Below, in pieces: positions 35,611 to 44,677 of a DNA stretch of 64,000 bases. The notes under the pieces are model-generated. The model was not told the DNA's origin and made no database searches. It saw only the letters and a list, made by a program, of their open reading frames with translations. Position 1 is the stretch's first letter; each line of letters begins with the position of its first letter. Origin of the DNA: Elioraea sp. (GTDB lineage Bacteria; Pseudomonadota; Alphaproteobacteria; Acetobacterales; Acetobacteraceae). The stretch spans positions 124,001-188,000 of the forward strand of contig NZ_JALHPR010000004.1 in NCBI RefSeq assembly GCF_022842375.1, in the 5' to 3' direction. A program made the translations under genes and the position numbers.

Positions 35611-38600
35611 ATGCGCCCCGAACGCCTCCACCTCTCCGCCTTCGGCGCCTATGCGGGCGAACAGGTGATCGATTTCTCTGCCCTCGGCGCGCACCGCATC
35701 TTCCTGATCCACGGGCCGACGGGGGCTGGCAAGACCACGCTGCTCGATGCCATCTGCTTCGCTCTCTTCGGCGAGAGCAGCGGCGATGAGCGTGGGGCGG
35801 CCGATCTCCGAAGCCATCACGCACCCGCAACGGTCTCGACCTTCGTCGACTTCGCCTTCGCCCTCGGGCCGGACCACTACCGCATCCGCCGCACCCCGGC
35901 GCAGACCGCGCTCGGCCGCGGTGGCCGCGAGGTGAAGCGCGCAGGTGACGTGACGCTGTGGCGCCGCGGCGAGGATGCCGCGGAGCGTGTGCTCGCCGAA
36001 CAGGCCGCACCCGTGCGCGATGCGCTGGCGGAGCTGCTCGGCTACACGGCCGACGAGTTCCGCCAGGTGGTGCTGTTGCCGCAAGGCCGGTTCCGCGAGC
36101 TGCTGGTGGCGGACCGTGGCGCGCGCACGCAGATCCTCGCAACCCTGTTCCGCACCGCCCTTTATCGCCGCATCGAGAAACAGCTGCGCGAAATGGAGAA
36201 GATGGCGGAGGCGGAAGCCGCATCGGCCGAGGAGCATCGGCGCACGCTGCTGACGGAGGCAGGTGCTGAGACGATCGCGGCGGCTGAGGAGGCTGCGTCA
36301 GCGCTGACCGATGCAGCAATCAAAAGCGCGCGCGCCGCCGCCGAGGCGGCACGCGCGGCGGAAGCGGCGGAACACAACCTGGCCGCAGGCCGCGACGTTG
36401 CCCGCCTGCTCGGCGATGCCCGCGCAGCCGCGGAACGGCTCGCTGCGTGCGAACAGCACGGTGCGGCGGTCGAGGTCGATCGTGTCCGGCTCGAAGCGGC
36501 ACGGCGTGCGCAGGACGTGGCGGCGGATGAGGCGCACCACGCCGCCGCCCTCGCGGAGGCAACACGCGCACGCGCCGCTGCCACCGAGGCCACGCACCGC
36601 GTGGCGGACGCCGAGAAGCTGTGCGAGACGGCAGCACGCGCCCTCGCAGACGAAGCTGCCCGCGCCAAGCGGGCGAACGAGGCAGCGGCGGAAGCGACGC
36701 GGCTCGAGGCGTTGCAGGGGCAGGCAGCAGGCCTTGCAACGGCTGCACGCGAGACCCACACCACCGCCGCTGCGCATGCGGTCGCCATGGCGCAGGCATC
36801 GCGCACCGAGGCGGATGCAGCCGCGACGGCAGCAACCGCGCGTGCGGCAGCCGATGCGCTCGCGTCGTCCGGCGCGCTCGCCGAGCGTGCGGCGGAGCGT
36901 GGTACCGCGCTGGTCTTCGCCCGATCGCTGGCCGAGGACGCACGCGCGCTTGCCGGTGCCCGCACCGCGGCGGAACAACAGGCCAGCGCGCATGAGAGAG
37001 CGATGGCGCGCTATGCTGCTGCGTCCGCCCGCCTCGATGAAGCGCGCGAGGCACGCATCGCCGCGGAGCGCGCCGCGTTGCAGGCAGGCGCAGCCGCGCT
37101 CGCCGCGGCGCTCGCCGAGGGTGAGGCCTGCCCCGTATGCGGCAGCCGTCATCACCCATCCCCCGCCCATCACGCAGGCGGGACGGGCGCTGACGTCACC
37201 GCCGCACGCGCGGCAGAGGATGACGCTGCGGTGGCCGCGCGCGAGGCCGAGACGCAACTGCTGCGCGCCGATGCCGCGCGTGACGCCGCCGCGCGTGAGC
37301 GTGACAGGCTCGAGGCCAGGCTCGCCGCCCACCCTGGAACACCCGATGCGGCGCTGCCCGCCGCAGAGGCAGCACTGGCGGAGGCGGAGGCGGCAGAGGC
37401 AGCGCTGCCCACGCTCACCGCGCGCGCGGCCAACGCAGTCACGGCCGCCGAGACGGCGGCTGCGGCAGCGCTGCATGCGCGTGATGCGCTACGCATGGCC
37501 GGCGAACGTCTCGCCGCGGCGGAAGCGACGCACGCCGCCCTGCTCGGCGCCGTGCCGGAGGAGGCACGCGATGCCGAAACACTCGCGGCGCGGATCGCCG
37601 ACGCTGCGGCATCGGCGGAGGCCCTCCGCACCACGCTGGCGCACCAGCGCGATGCGAAGGCAGCAGCCGACGCTGCGCTCGTCGCAACTCGCGAGGGGGA
37701 GCAGCGCGCAGCAGCTGCGGTGACCGATGCCGATGCACGGGCAACCGACGCCGAGCGGCGCCTCGCCGACGCTGCGTCGCGCCTCGGCTTCGCTGGCATC
37801 GCCGCCTACCGTGCAGCGGTGCTCGCCCCCGCAACGATCGCGGCGCTGTCGGCCGCCATCCGCACCCATGACGCAACTCTTGCCGCGGCCCGCGAACAGG
37901 CGGCACGCGCGGCCGAGGCCGCCGCGGGGCTTGCAACGCCTGACCTCGCCGCACTCGCCACCGCTGCGGAGCAGCACCGCGCCGCGGCGCAGGAAGCCGG
38001 GCGCGAGGACGGCATGGCGCGCGAGCGTGCGGCGACAGCGACCTCGCGGCTCGTGCGCATCCATGCGGCGGAGGCGGGGTTTGCCGAGGCCCGCGCGCGG
38101 CACGCGACCGTCGCGAAGGTCTCCTCCCTCACGCGGGGCACGAACCGGTTCCGCATGTCGCTCGAGGATTTCGTACTCTCGAGCCTGCTCGACCAGGCGC
38201 TCGCTGCCGCCAACACGCATCTCGCACGCATGCTCGATGGCCGCTTCCGCCTGTTGCGCCGCGCGGAGCCTGAGCGTGCGAACGCTGCCATCGGCCTCGA
38301 CATCGAGGTGTTCGACGAGTGGACGGGTCAGGCGCGGCCGGCCGGCACGCTCTCGGGTGGCGAGGGGTTCTGCGCGGCACTCGCCCTCGCGCTCGGCCTG
38401 TCCGAAACGGTGCAGGCGCATGCCGGGGCGCGGCGGATCGACGCGCTGCTGATCGACGAGGGGTTCGGCAGCCTCGACGAGGAGGCTCTCGACAAGGCGA
38501 TGGACGTTCTCGCCGGCCTGCCTGGCGGGGACCGGCTCGTCGGGCTGATCAGCCATGTGGGGGAGCTGAAGGCGCGCATCCCAGCGCGGCTCGAGGTCAC

Positions 38601-38643
38601 ACCGGGCCTGCGCGGCAGCACGGCGCGCTTCGTCATCGGATGA
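35611..38643 (+). CDS. sbcC: Nuclease SbcCD subunit C (Rad50-like ATPase)
   Basis: A 1010-residue SMC-like ATPase. Walker A is GPTGAGKT (35-42), followed by a Q-loop in VVLLPQGRFRELL. Long, very Ala/Glu/Arg-rich coiled coils flank the zinc hook C507-P-V-C510. The C-terminal lobe has the signature LSGGE (914-918) and Walker B LLIDEGFGSLDEEAL. The Ala-rich coils are compositionally biased but keep one frame throughout. It ends at a strong hairpin (38656-38679). Confidence 0.95.
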   Translation: MRPERLHLSAFGAYAGEQVIDFSALGAHRIFLIHGPTGAGKTTLLDAICFALFGESSGDERGAADLRSHHAPATVSTFVDFAFALGPDHYRIRRTPAQTALGRGGREVKRAGDVTLWRRGEDAAERVLAEQAAPVRDALAELLGYTADEFRQVVLLPQGRFRELLVADRGARTQILATLFRTALYRRIEKQLREMEKMAEAEAASAEEHRRTLLTEAGAETIAAAEEAASALTDAAIKSARAAAEAARAAEAAEHNLAAGRDVARLLGDARAAAERLAACEQHGAAVEVDRVRLEAARRAQDVAADEAHHAAALAEATRARAAATEATHRVADAEKLCETAARALADEAARAKRANEAAAEATRLEALQGQAAGLATAARETHTTAAAHAVAMAQASRTEADAAATAATARAAADALASSGALAERAAERGTALVFARSLAEDARALAGARTAAEQQASAHERAMARYAAASARLDEAREARIAAERAALQAGAAALAAALAEGEACPVCGSRHHPSPAHHAGGTGADVTAARAAEDDAAVAAREAETQLLRADAARDAAARERDRLEARLAAHPGTPDAALPAAEAALAEAEAAEAALPTLTARAANAVTAAETAAAAALHARDALRMAGERLAAAEATHAALLGAVPEEARDAETLAARIADAAASAEALRTTLAHQRDAKAAADAALVATREGEQRAAAAVTDADARATDAERRLADAASRLGFAGIAAYRAAVLAPATIAALSAAIRTHDATLAAAREQAARAAEAAAGLATPDLAALATAAEQHRAAAQEAGREDGMARERAATATSRLVRIHAAEAGFAEARARHATVAKVSSLTRGTNRFRMSLEDFVLSSLLDQALAAANTHLARMLDGRFRLLRRAEPERANAAIGLDIEVFDEWTGQARPAGTLSGGEGFCAALALALGLSETVQAHAGARRIDALLIDEGFGSLDEEALDKAMDVLAGLPGGDRLVGLISHVGELKARIPARLEVTPGLRGSTARFVIG

Positions 38644-38655
38644 TCCCGCGCGACG

Positions 38656-38679
38656 GCCCCCTGGCCCTTTGCCGGGGGC
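38656..38679 (+). terminator. Hairpin after sbcDC
   Basis: GCCCCC and GGGGGC pair at the base, with an inner GGC/GCC and a CCTTT loop; one T is bulged. It starts 13 bases after the sbcC stop. No U-tract follows, as is common in GC-rich genomes. Confidence 0.5.
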
Positions 38680-38685
38680 GCCAAC

Positions 38686-38697
38686 GGTTCTAGAACC
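38686..38697. promoter_or_regulatory. Perfect 12-base palindrome before the acyl-CoA operon
   Basis: GGTTCTAGAACC lies 31 bases upstream of the SDR start codon, between the sbcC hairpin and the GGAAGGAA ribosome site. It contains CTAG, usually rare in proteobacterial DNA. Its place suits an operator for a dimeric regulator near the transcription start; no regulator gene is adjacent. Confidence 0.35.
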
Positions 38698-38728
38698 ATC
38701 CCGGCACGACAACACGGAAGGAACGGCA

Positions 38729-39637
38729 ATGCTGCTCGCGGGCAAGGTGGCTGTGGTGACGGGCGCGGGCGGCGGCATCGGCCGCGAGGTTGCCACCGCC
38801 ATGGCGAAGGCGGGGGCGAAGGTCGTCGTCAACGACATCGGCGCCTCGGTGACAGGGGCCGGAGGCGATGACACCCCTGGCCGCCAGACTGTTCAGCTGA
38901 TCGAACAGGGAGGCGGCGAGGCGGTGCTCGACACCCACTCCGTCGCCGACTGGGACGGCGCGCAGGCAATCGTGCAGACAGCGCTTGAGCGTTTCGGGCG
39001 CATCGACGTCGTCGTCAACAATGCCGGCATCCTGCGCGACGTGATCTTCCACAAGATGAGCCCGGAGGACTGGCTCTCCGTCATCGGCGTTCACCTCAAC
39101 GGCAGCTTCTTCGTCTCGCGCGCGGCAGCACCCCATTTCCGTGAGCAGGGCTCCGGCGCCTTCGTGCACATGACATCCACCTCCGGCCTCATCGGCAATG
39201 TCGGCCAGGCGAACTACTCCGCCGCCAAGCTCGGTATGACCGCGCTCTCGAAGTCGATCGCGCTCGACATGGTGCGGTTCGGCGTGCGCTCGAACTGCAT
39301 CTCGCCCTTCGCGTGGAGCCGCATGATCGGCGCGATCCCGACCGACACGCCGGAACAGAAGGCGCGCGTGGCGAAGCTCCAGCAGATGACGCCCGACAAG
39401 ATCGCTTCGATGGCAGTGTTCCTTGCCTCCGATGCGGCGAAGGACGTGACGGGCCAGATCTTCGCCGTGCGCAACAACGAGATCTTCCTGATGGGCCAGA
39501 GCCGACCCTTGCGCGGCCTGCAGCGCGAGGGCGGCTGGACGGCGGAGGCGATCGCCGAACACGCGATGCCGGCTCTGCGCGCGAGCTTCTACCCGCTCGA
39601 CCGCTCGGCCGACGTGTTCTCGTGGGACCCCGTCTGA
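38729..39637 (+). CDS. Short-chain dehydrogenase/reductase, 3-hydroxyacyl-CoA dehydrogenase-like
   Basis: A 302-residue NAD(P)-dependent SDR. The cofactor turn is TGAGGGIGREV, then VVVNDIG, NNAGILRD, catalytic Ser in MTSTSGLIGNVGQ, and the Tyr-x3-Lys in NYSAAKLGM. The VVVNDIG...GGEAVLDTHSVADWDG arrangement resembles the dehydrogenase part of multifunctional enzyme type 2, so a hydroxyacyl-CoA substrate is likely. Start at 38729 after GGAAGGAA. The acyl-CoA dehydrogenase starts one base after its stop. Confidence 0.9.
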   Translation: MLLAGKVAVVTGAGGGIGREVATAMAKAGAKVVVNDIGASVTGAGGDDTPGRQTVQLIEQGGGEAVLDTHSVADWDGAQAIVQTALERFGRIDVVVNNAGILRDVIFHKMSPEDWLSVIGVHLNGSFFVSRAAAPHFREQGSGAFVHMTSTSGLIGNVGQANYSAAKLGMTALSKSIALDMVRFGVRSNCISPFAWSRMIGAIPTDTPEQKARVAKLQQMTPDKIASMAVFLASDAAKDVTGQIFAVRNNEIFLMGQSRPLRGLQREGGWTAEAIAEHAMPALRASFYPLDRSADVFSWDPV

Positions 39638-39638
39638 G

Positions 39639-40796
39639 ATGCATTTCCGCCTGACCGAGGAGCAGCGCGCCTTCCAGGACAGCGTGCGCCGGTTCGCCGC
39701 CAACAACCTCGCCGCAAGTGCCGTGGCCCGCGCGCATGACGAGGGCTTCCCGTGGGACATCGCGAAGCTGATGGCCGCGAACGGCCTCTTCGCGATCATG
39801 CTGCCGGAAGAGGATGGCGGCCAGGGCGGGTCGCTGATGGATGCGGTGCTCGCGGCCGAGGCGGTGGCGGAGGTGTGCCCGCGCAGCGCCGATGTGCTCC
39901 AGGCCGGCAATTTCGGCGCGTTCCGAACGCTCGCCGAATACGCCACGCCTGAGCAGAAGGAACGCTGGTTCGCCCCCCTGCTCGCGGGCGAAGCGATCTG
40001 CGCCGTGGGCATGACCGAGCCCGAGGCAGGCTCGGCACTCACCGACCTGCGCTCGACCTGCACGGCCGACGGTAACGGCTGGCGCCTCAATGGCGGCAAG
40101 GTGTTCACTTCGAACAGCGATGATGCGTCAATCTTCCTGATCTATTGCCGTTTCGGCCCCGGCACGGAAGGCATCGGCAGCGTCATCCTCGAACGCGGGA
40201 TGGACGGGTTCTCGATGGGCGAGGTGCGCCGCTACCTCAACGGCGAGACCTGGCGGCCGCTGCATTTCGACAACGTGTTCGTGCCACCAGGCAACGTGCT
40301 GCTGAAGGAGGGGGGGTTCCGCCGCCAGATCGCGGGGTTCAATGTCGAGCGCGTGGGCAACTCGGCGCGCTCGCGTGCCGTCGGTGAATGCGCGTTCCGG
40401 CTCGCGAAGGACCATGCCGAGACGCGCGTGCAGTTCGGCCGGAAGCTGATGGAGTTCCAGGGCCTGCAGTGGAAGTTCGCGGAGATGCGCATCGCGCTCG
40501 ATGCCGCGCAGCTGCTGCTCTACCGCGCAGCGAGCAATGCTGGCTCTGGCCTGCCGGATGCGCAGGAGGTCGCAATCGCCAAGCATGCCTGCAACCAGGC
40601 AGGCTGGCTTGCGGTGAACGAGGCGATGCAGGTGATGGGCGGCACAGGGTATTCCAATGACGTTCTGCTCGAATACTGCCTCAGGAAGTCGCGCGGCTGG
40701 ATGATCGCCGGCGGGTCGCTCGAGATGATGAAGAACCGCATCGCGGAGGGCATCTTCGGGCGAAGCTTCCCGCAGCGCCCGCCGCGCGCCCCATGA
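39639..40796 (+). CDS. Acyl-CoA dehydrogenase family flavoenzyme
   Basis: A 385-residue FAD enzyme: helical N-terminal domain, beta-domain with AICAVGMTEPEAGSALTDLRS (flavin/substrate segment), and C-terminal four-helix domain with RVQFGRKLMEFQGLQWKFAEM and QVMGGTGYSND. The usual late catalytic Glu of medium-chain enzymes is replaced (IAGGSLEMMKNRIAE), but Glu237 in NVERVG occupies the position used by isovaleryl-CoA and long-chain dehydrogenases. A branched or bulky acyl-CoA substrate is therefore favoured. It overlaps the CoA-ligase gene (ATGA). Confidence 0.92.
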   Translation: MHFRLTEEQRAFQDSVRRFAANNLAASAVARAHDEGFPWDIAKLMAANGLFAIMLPEEDGGQGGSLMDAVLAAEAVAEVCPRSADVLQAGNFGAFRTLAEYATPEQKERWFAPLLAGEAICAVGMTEPEAGSALTDLRSTCTADGNGWRLNGGKVFTSNSDDASIFLIYCRFGPGTEGIGSVILERGMDGFSMGEVRRYLNGETWRPLHFDNVFVPPGNVLLKEGGFRRQIAGFNVERVGNSARSRAVGECAFRLAKDHAETRVQFGRKLMEFQGLQWKFAEMRIALDAAQLLLYRAASNAGSGLPDAQEVAIAKHACNQAGWLAVNEAMQVMGGTGYSNDVLLEYCLRKSRGWMIAGGSLEMMKNRIAEGIFGRSFPQRPPRAP

Positions 40797-42802
40797 CGCT
40801 GGCCGAGGCGATCTTTGCGCCACGGCGCATCGCACTCGTCGGTGCATCGGCCGATCCTGCGAAGCTGACAGCGCGCGCGCAGATCCACCTTCGCCGCCAC
40901 GGCTTCGACGGTGCACTCTTCCCGGTGAACCCGAACGCCGGCGAGATCATGGGCGAGCGTGCCTATGCGTCCATCGCCGACATCCCCGGCCCCATCGACC
41001 ACGCCTTCATCCTGCTCGGGCCAGACCGTGCGATCACGGCGGTCGAGGACTGTGCGGCGAAGGGCATCCCGGTCGCGACCGTGCTGGCCGATGGCTTTGC
41101 CGAGGCAGGGCCGGAGGGGGCGGCACGGCAGGAAAGGCTGCTCGCCGCCGCACGCGCCGGTGGCGTGCGGTTGATGGGGCCGAATTGCATCGGGGTGATC
41201 AACGTCGCCGCGCGCATCGCGCTGTCGGTCAACGCCGTGCTGGCGATGGAACCGCCGCTTCCGCCCGGCCGCACGGCCGTGCTCTCGCACTCGGGCAGCA
41301 TGATCGGGGCGATGCTCTCGCGCGGCGCGGCGCGCGGGCTCGGCTATTCCGTGCTGGCAGCGACCGGCAACGAGGCCGATCTCGGTGTCGTGGAGCTTCT
41401 GGCGCTGCTCGCCGACGATGCGGGAACCGACACGATCCTGCTGTTCCTCGAAACGATCCGCGATCCGATCGGTCTTCGCGAGGCGGCAGCGAAAGCGCAT
41501 GCGGCGGGCAAGGCCGTGCTCGCCTACAAGCTCGGCCGGTCCGACGCAGGTGCTGCGATGGCCGTCAGCCACACGGGCGCGGTGGCAGGCTCGGATGCCG
41601 CTGTCGATGCGCTGCTCGGCGTCTCGGGCATCGCGCGCCTCGACAGTTTCGAGGCGCTGATCGAGGCACCACCCCTGTTCGCCCATGCGCGGCCGATCGC
41701 CGGGCCGCGTCGTGCCGTGTCGGTGCTGACGACGACGGGCGGTGCCGCGGCACTTGTGGTCGATCGCCTCGGTTTGGCCGGCATCGCGGCCCCCGTGGTG
41801 CGCGACATGACGCTCGCCGGCACCGAGCCTGCCCGCATCGCGGCAGAGCTCGCCGCGATGGATGCGGATGCGGGCACCGATGCCGTGCTTGCCGTGATCG
41901 GCAGCTCGGCCCAGTTCAGGCCGGAGACGAGCGTCGCCGGTGTCGTTGCGGCAGCGGATCGGATGACGAAGCCCCTTGCCGTGTTCCTCGCCCCCGACGC
42001 GCCCGAAAGCACGCGCCACCTCGCCGCGCGCGGGATCGCCTGTTTCCGCACGCCTGAAGCCGCCGCCGATGCGATAAGGGCGCTTCTCGCCTGGCGCCCC
42101 CCCTCCCCCGCCATCGACGCGGGTGATGTGACGGTCGCTGCCGCCGCACTCGCCGCCGCGCGCGGCGCGGTGCTCGACGAAGCCGAGGCACGCGCGGTGT
42201 TCGCTGCCCTCGGCGTTCCGCTCGCACCCGCGCATCTCATCACGGACCTCGCCGGCCTCGCAGGCATTCCATGGGCGATCGAGTACCCCGTTGCGCTCAA
42301 AGCGGTCTCGGCCGCCCTGCCGCACAAGACGGACGCGGGCGGCGTCGTGCTGAATGTCCCTGATCGCGGCGCGCTCAGGCACGCGGCGCGTGACATGATT
42401 GCGCGGTTCCGCGACACGGCGCTTGCGGGGCTTCTGATCGCACCCATGCAGCGCGGGGTTGGCGAAGTGCTGCTCGGCTTCCGGCGTGATCCGCAGGCAG
42501 GGCCCGTCGTCGTGCTCGGCGCAGGCGGGGTGCTCGCGGAGCTCCTGCCGCCGCCAGTGGTCCGCGCGGCCCCCCTGTCGCGTGCGGAAGCCGAGGCGAT
42601 GGTCGCGGGCGCACCCCTCGCGCAGCTGCACGGGTTCCGCGGGCGGCCGGCGGGAGACCTCGCAGCACTTGCAGACGCGGTCGTTGCGTTCTCGCGCATT
42701 GCTGCGCTGGCGAACGTTGCGGAAGCGGAAATCAACCCGCTTCTCGTCAAGCCCGCGGGCGAAGGCGTTGTCGCCCTCGATGCCCTGGTCGTGCGCGGCT
42801 AG
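40793..42802 (+). CDS. NDP-forming acyl-CoA synthetase (acetate-CoA ligase, fused alpha/beta)
   Basis: A 669-residue fused ligase. Domains in order are CoA-binding (about 1-130, LVGASADPAKLTARAQIHL), succinyl-CoA-ligase-like flavodoxin domains (about 135-440) with the phospho-His region AVSHTGAVAGSDAA, and ATP-grasp (about 450-669, PVALKAVSAALPHKTDAGGV, GGVLAELL, EAEINPLLV). It would activate a carboxylic acid to its CoA ester for the dehydrogenases upstream. Its TAG stop shares the bases CTAG with the convergent TRAP permease gene. Confidence 0.93.
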   Translation: MTLAEAIFAPRRIALVGASADPAKLTARAQIHLRRHGFDGALFPVNPNAGEIMGERAYASIADIPGPIDHAFILLGPDRAITAVEDCAAKGIPVATVLADGFAEAGPEGAARQERLLAAARAGGVRLMGPNCIGVINVAARIALSVNAVLAMEPPLPPGRTAVLSHSGSMIGAMLSRGAARGLGYSVLAATGNEADLGVVELLALLADDAGTDTILLFLETIRDPIGLREAAAKAHAAGKAVLAYKLGRSDAGAAMAVSHTGAVAGSDAAVDALLGVSGIARLDSFEALIEAPPLFAHARPIAGPRRAVSVLTTTGGAAALVVDRLGLAGIAAPVVRDMTLAGTEPARIAAELAAMDADAGTDAVLAVIGSSAQFRPETSVAGVVAAADRMTKPLAVFLAPDAPESTRHLAARGIACFRTPEAAADAIRALLAWRPPSPAIDAGDVTVAAAALAAARGAVLDEAEARAVFAALGVPLAPAHLITDLAGLAGIPWAIEYPVALKAVSAALPHKTDAGGVVLNVPDRGALRHAARDMIARFRDTALAGLLIAPMQRGVGEVLLGFRRDPQAGPVVVLGAGGVLAELLPPPVVRAAPLSRAEAEAMVAGAPLAQLHGFRGRPAGDLAALADAVVAFSRIAALANVAEAEINPLLVKPAGEGVVALDALVVRG

Positions 42803-44646
42803 CTCGCGGTGGCTTCGCGCCGCCGTGTTGCGAGCTGTGCGAGGATCACTGCACCGGCGAGACCGAAGCCAGCGAGGTCGGTGACGATGCCCGGTTTGAT
42901 CAGACAGAACGCGGAGGCGATGAGCGCCACGCGCTGCCACGTCGTCGTCGCGGTGAACAGGAACCCGTGCAGACCCCCGGCGAGCAGCAGGCAGCCAGCC
43001 GTCGCCGTCACGCTCGCGTGCAGGACGGTGGGCCAGTCGCCGATCAGCAGCAGCGCAGGCTCGTACACGAACATGAACGGCACGATGAAGCCGGCAGCGC
43101 CGATCTTCACCGCGGCCCAGCCCGAGCTCCAGAGCTCGCTCTTGGCAAGCCCCGCGGCGGCGAACACCGCGAGCGCGACTGGCGGCGTGATGGCAGACAG
43201 GATCGCGAAGTAGAAGGCGAACATGTGCGCCGCAGGCTCGACCACCCCGAGCTTGATCAGCGCCGGCACGAGCAGCGACACCATGACGATGTAGGCCGGC
43301 GTCGTCGGCATGCCCATGCCGAGGATGATGCCGGCGATCATCGTCAGCACGAGCGCGACGATCAGGCTCTGCTGCGCCACGTTCACGACAACCTGCGTGA
43401 AGGTGATGCCGACGCCGGTGAGCGAGATGATGCCGATGACGATGCCGGCGCAGGCGCAGGCCATGGCGACGCCGAGAGCGCCCTTGGCGCCATCGAGCAG
43501 CGCTTCCCACACGGCGGTGAAGGAGACGTTGCCCCGCGAGCTTGCCCGCAGCATGGCGACCGGGAAACAGGCCAGCGTGCCGACGAGGGCGGCGAGCGGG
43601 GCCGAGTATCCGGCGAAGAGGCCGCCAAGGATCAGCAAGATCGGGATGAAGAGATGCCCGTTCGTCGTGATCGTATGCATGAACCGCGGCACTTCATGGT
43701 CGGGGAGGCCAGCCAGCCGCGCGCGCTTGGCCTCGAAATGCACCGCGGCGAAGGTGGCAGCGTAGTAGAGGATGGCCGGCAGCGCCGCCCACTGCACCAC
43801 CTGCAGGTAGGCGACCCCCATGTACTCGGCCATCACGAAGGCGGCAGCACCCATGATCGGCGGCATGATCTGCCCGCCGGTCGACGCCACCGCCTCGACG
43901 CCCGCGGCGAAGGGCGCGCGGAAGCCGGTGCGCAGCATCAGCGGGATCGTCACCTGGCCGGTGACCATCACGTTCGCCACCGCCGAGCCCGAGACGGTAC
44001 CGAACAGGCTCGAGGACAGCACCGCGACCTTGCCGGGCCCGCCGGTGGAGCGGCCGGTCAGGGAGAGCGCGAAATCCATGAACAGCTTGCCGGTGCCGGA
44101 TCGTTCCATGAACGACCCGAACAGCACGAAGATGACGACGAAGCCGGCCGAGACGCCGAGCGTCGAGCCGAAGATGCCGTCCGTCGTCAGGTAGAGCTGG
44201 TCGAGGATGATCAGCGGCGTGACGGAGGTGAAGAAGAAGGCGTAAGCGAGGAACACCAGCGCCGTGACCGGCAGCGCCCAGCCGATCGCCCGGCGCGTCG
44301 CCTCGAGCACCGTCGCCACGCAGGCCCAGCCCATCAGCTCCTGCATCGGCGTCGGGTCGTCGATCATCGGGATCCTGTTCACGAGCTCCTGGTAGGTTGC
44401 GAACAGGTAGAGGATCGGCGCGCAGGCGACGACGAGGAGAACCCAGTCCTCGATCCCGGGATTGGTGCCGCCGCGCGACGTGCGCAGCGGCAAGGTGAGG
44501 AACACGAGCACGACCGCGAACAGCAGGTGCATGCCGCGGAAGATCACCGCCTCCGGCGGCGAGACGGCGATGGCCCACATGTGGAACAGGGCCATCGCCG
44601 CGGCCAGAAGCCCGGCCAGGAGGCCGATGGCGCGGCGGTAGGTCAT
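42799..44646 (-). CDS. TRAP transporter fused permease (DctMQ), TAXI type
   Basis: A 615-residue membrane protein combining the small (four-helix, about 1-170) and large permease subunits of a TRAP transporter. The large part shows LFMDFALSLTGRSTGGPGKVAVLSSSLFGTVSGSAVANVM, GGQIMPPIMGAAAFVMAEY and GIILGMGMPTTPAYIVMVSLL, the DctM signatures. The start at 44646 follows GGGAGA. It is paired with the TAXI-type binding protein 31 bases upstream and imports organic acids with sodium. Confidence 0.93.
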   Translation of the reverse strand: MTYRRAIGLLAGLLAAAMALFHMWAIAVSPPEAVIFRGMHLLFAVVLVFLTLPLRTSRGGTNPGIEDWVLLVVACAPILYLFATYQELVNRIPMIDDPTPMQELMGWACVATVLEATRRAIGWALPVTALVFLAYAFFFTSVTPLIILDQLYLTTDGIFGSTLGVSAGFVVIFVLFGSFMERSGTGKLFMDFALSLTGRSTGGPGKVAVLSSSLFGTVSGSAVANVMVTGQVTIPLMLRTGFRAPFAAGVEAVASTGGQIMPPIMGAAAFVMAEYMGVAYLQVVQWAALPAILYYAATFAAVHFEAKRARLAGLPDHEVPRFMHTITTNGHLFIPILLILGGLFAGYSAPLAALVGTLACFPVAMLRASSRGNVSFTAVWEALLDGAKGALGVAMACACAGIVIGIISLTGVGITFTQVVVNVAQQSLIVALVLTMIAGIILGMGMPTTPAYIVMVSLLVPALIKLGVVEPAAHMFAFYFAILSAITPPVALAVFAAAGLAKSELWSSGWAAVKIGAAGFIVPFMFVYEPALLLIGDWPTVLHASVTATAGCLLLAGGLHGFLFTATTTWQRVALIASAFCLIKPGIVTDLAGFGLAGAVILAQLATRRREATAS

Positions 44647-44677
44647 GCGTTCTCTCCCGCCGCGCCCGTTGACGTGA

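Noticed and set aside
35611-38643. Ala/Glu-rich repetitive DNA in sbcC as a tandem repeat or frameshifted region
   Set aside because: The frame is open throughout, and the bias is expected for the long coiled coils of an SbcC/Rad50 protein with a central CPVC zinc hook.
39639-40796. Acyl-CoA dehydrogenase apparently missing its catalytic Glu
   Set aside because: The medium-chain-type Glu position is indeed a Gly, but Glu237 in NVERVG sits at the position used by isovaleryl-CoA and long-chain acyl-CoA dehydrogenases, so the enzyme should be active.
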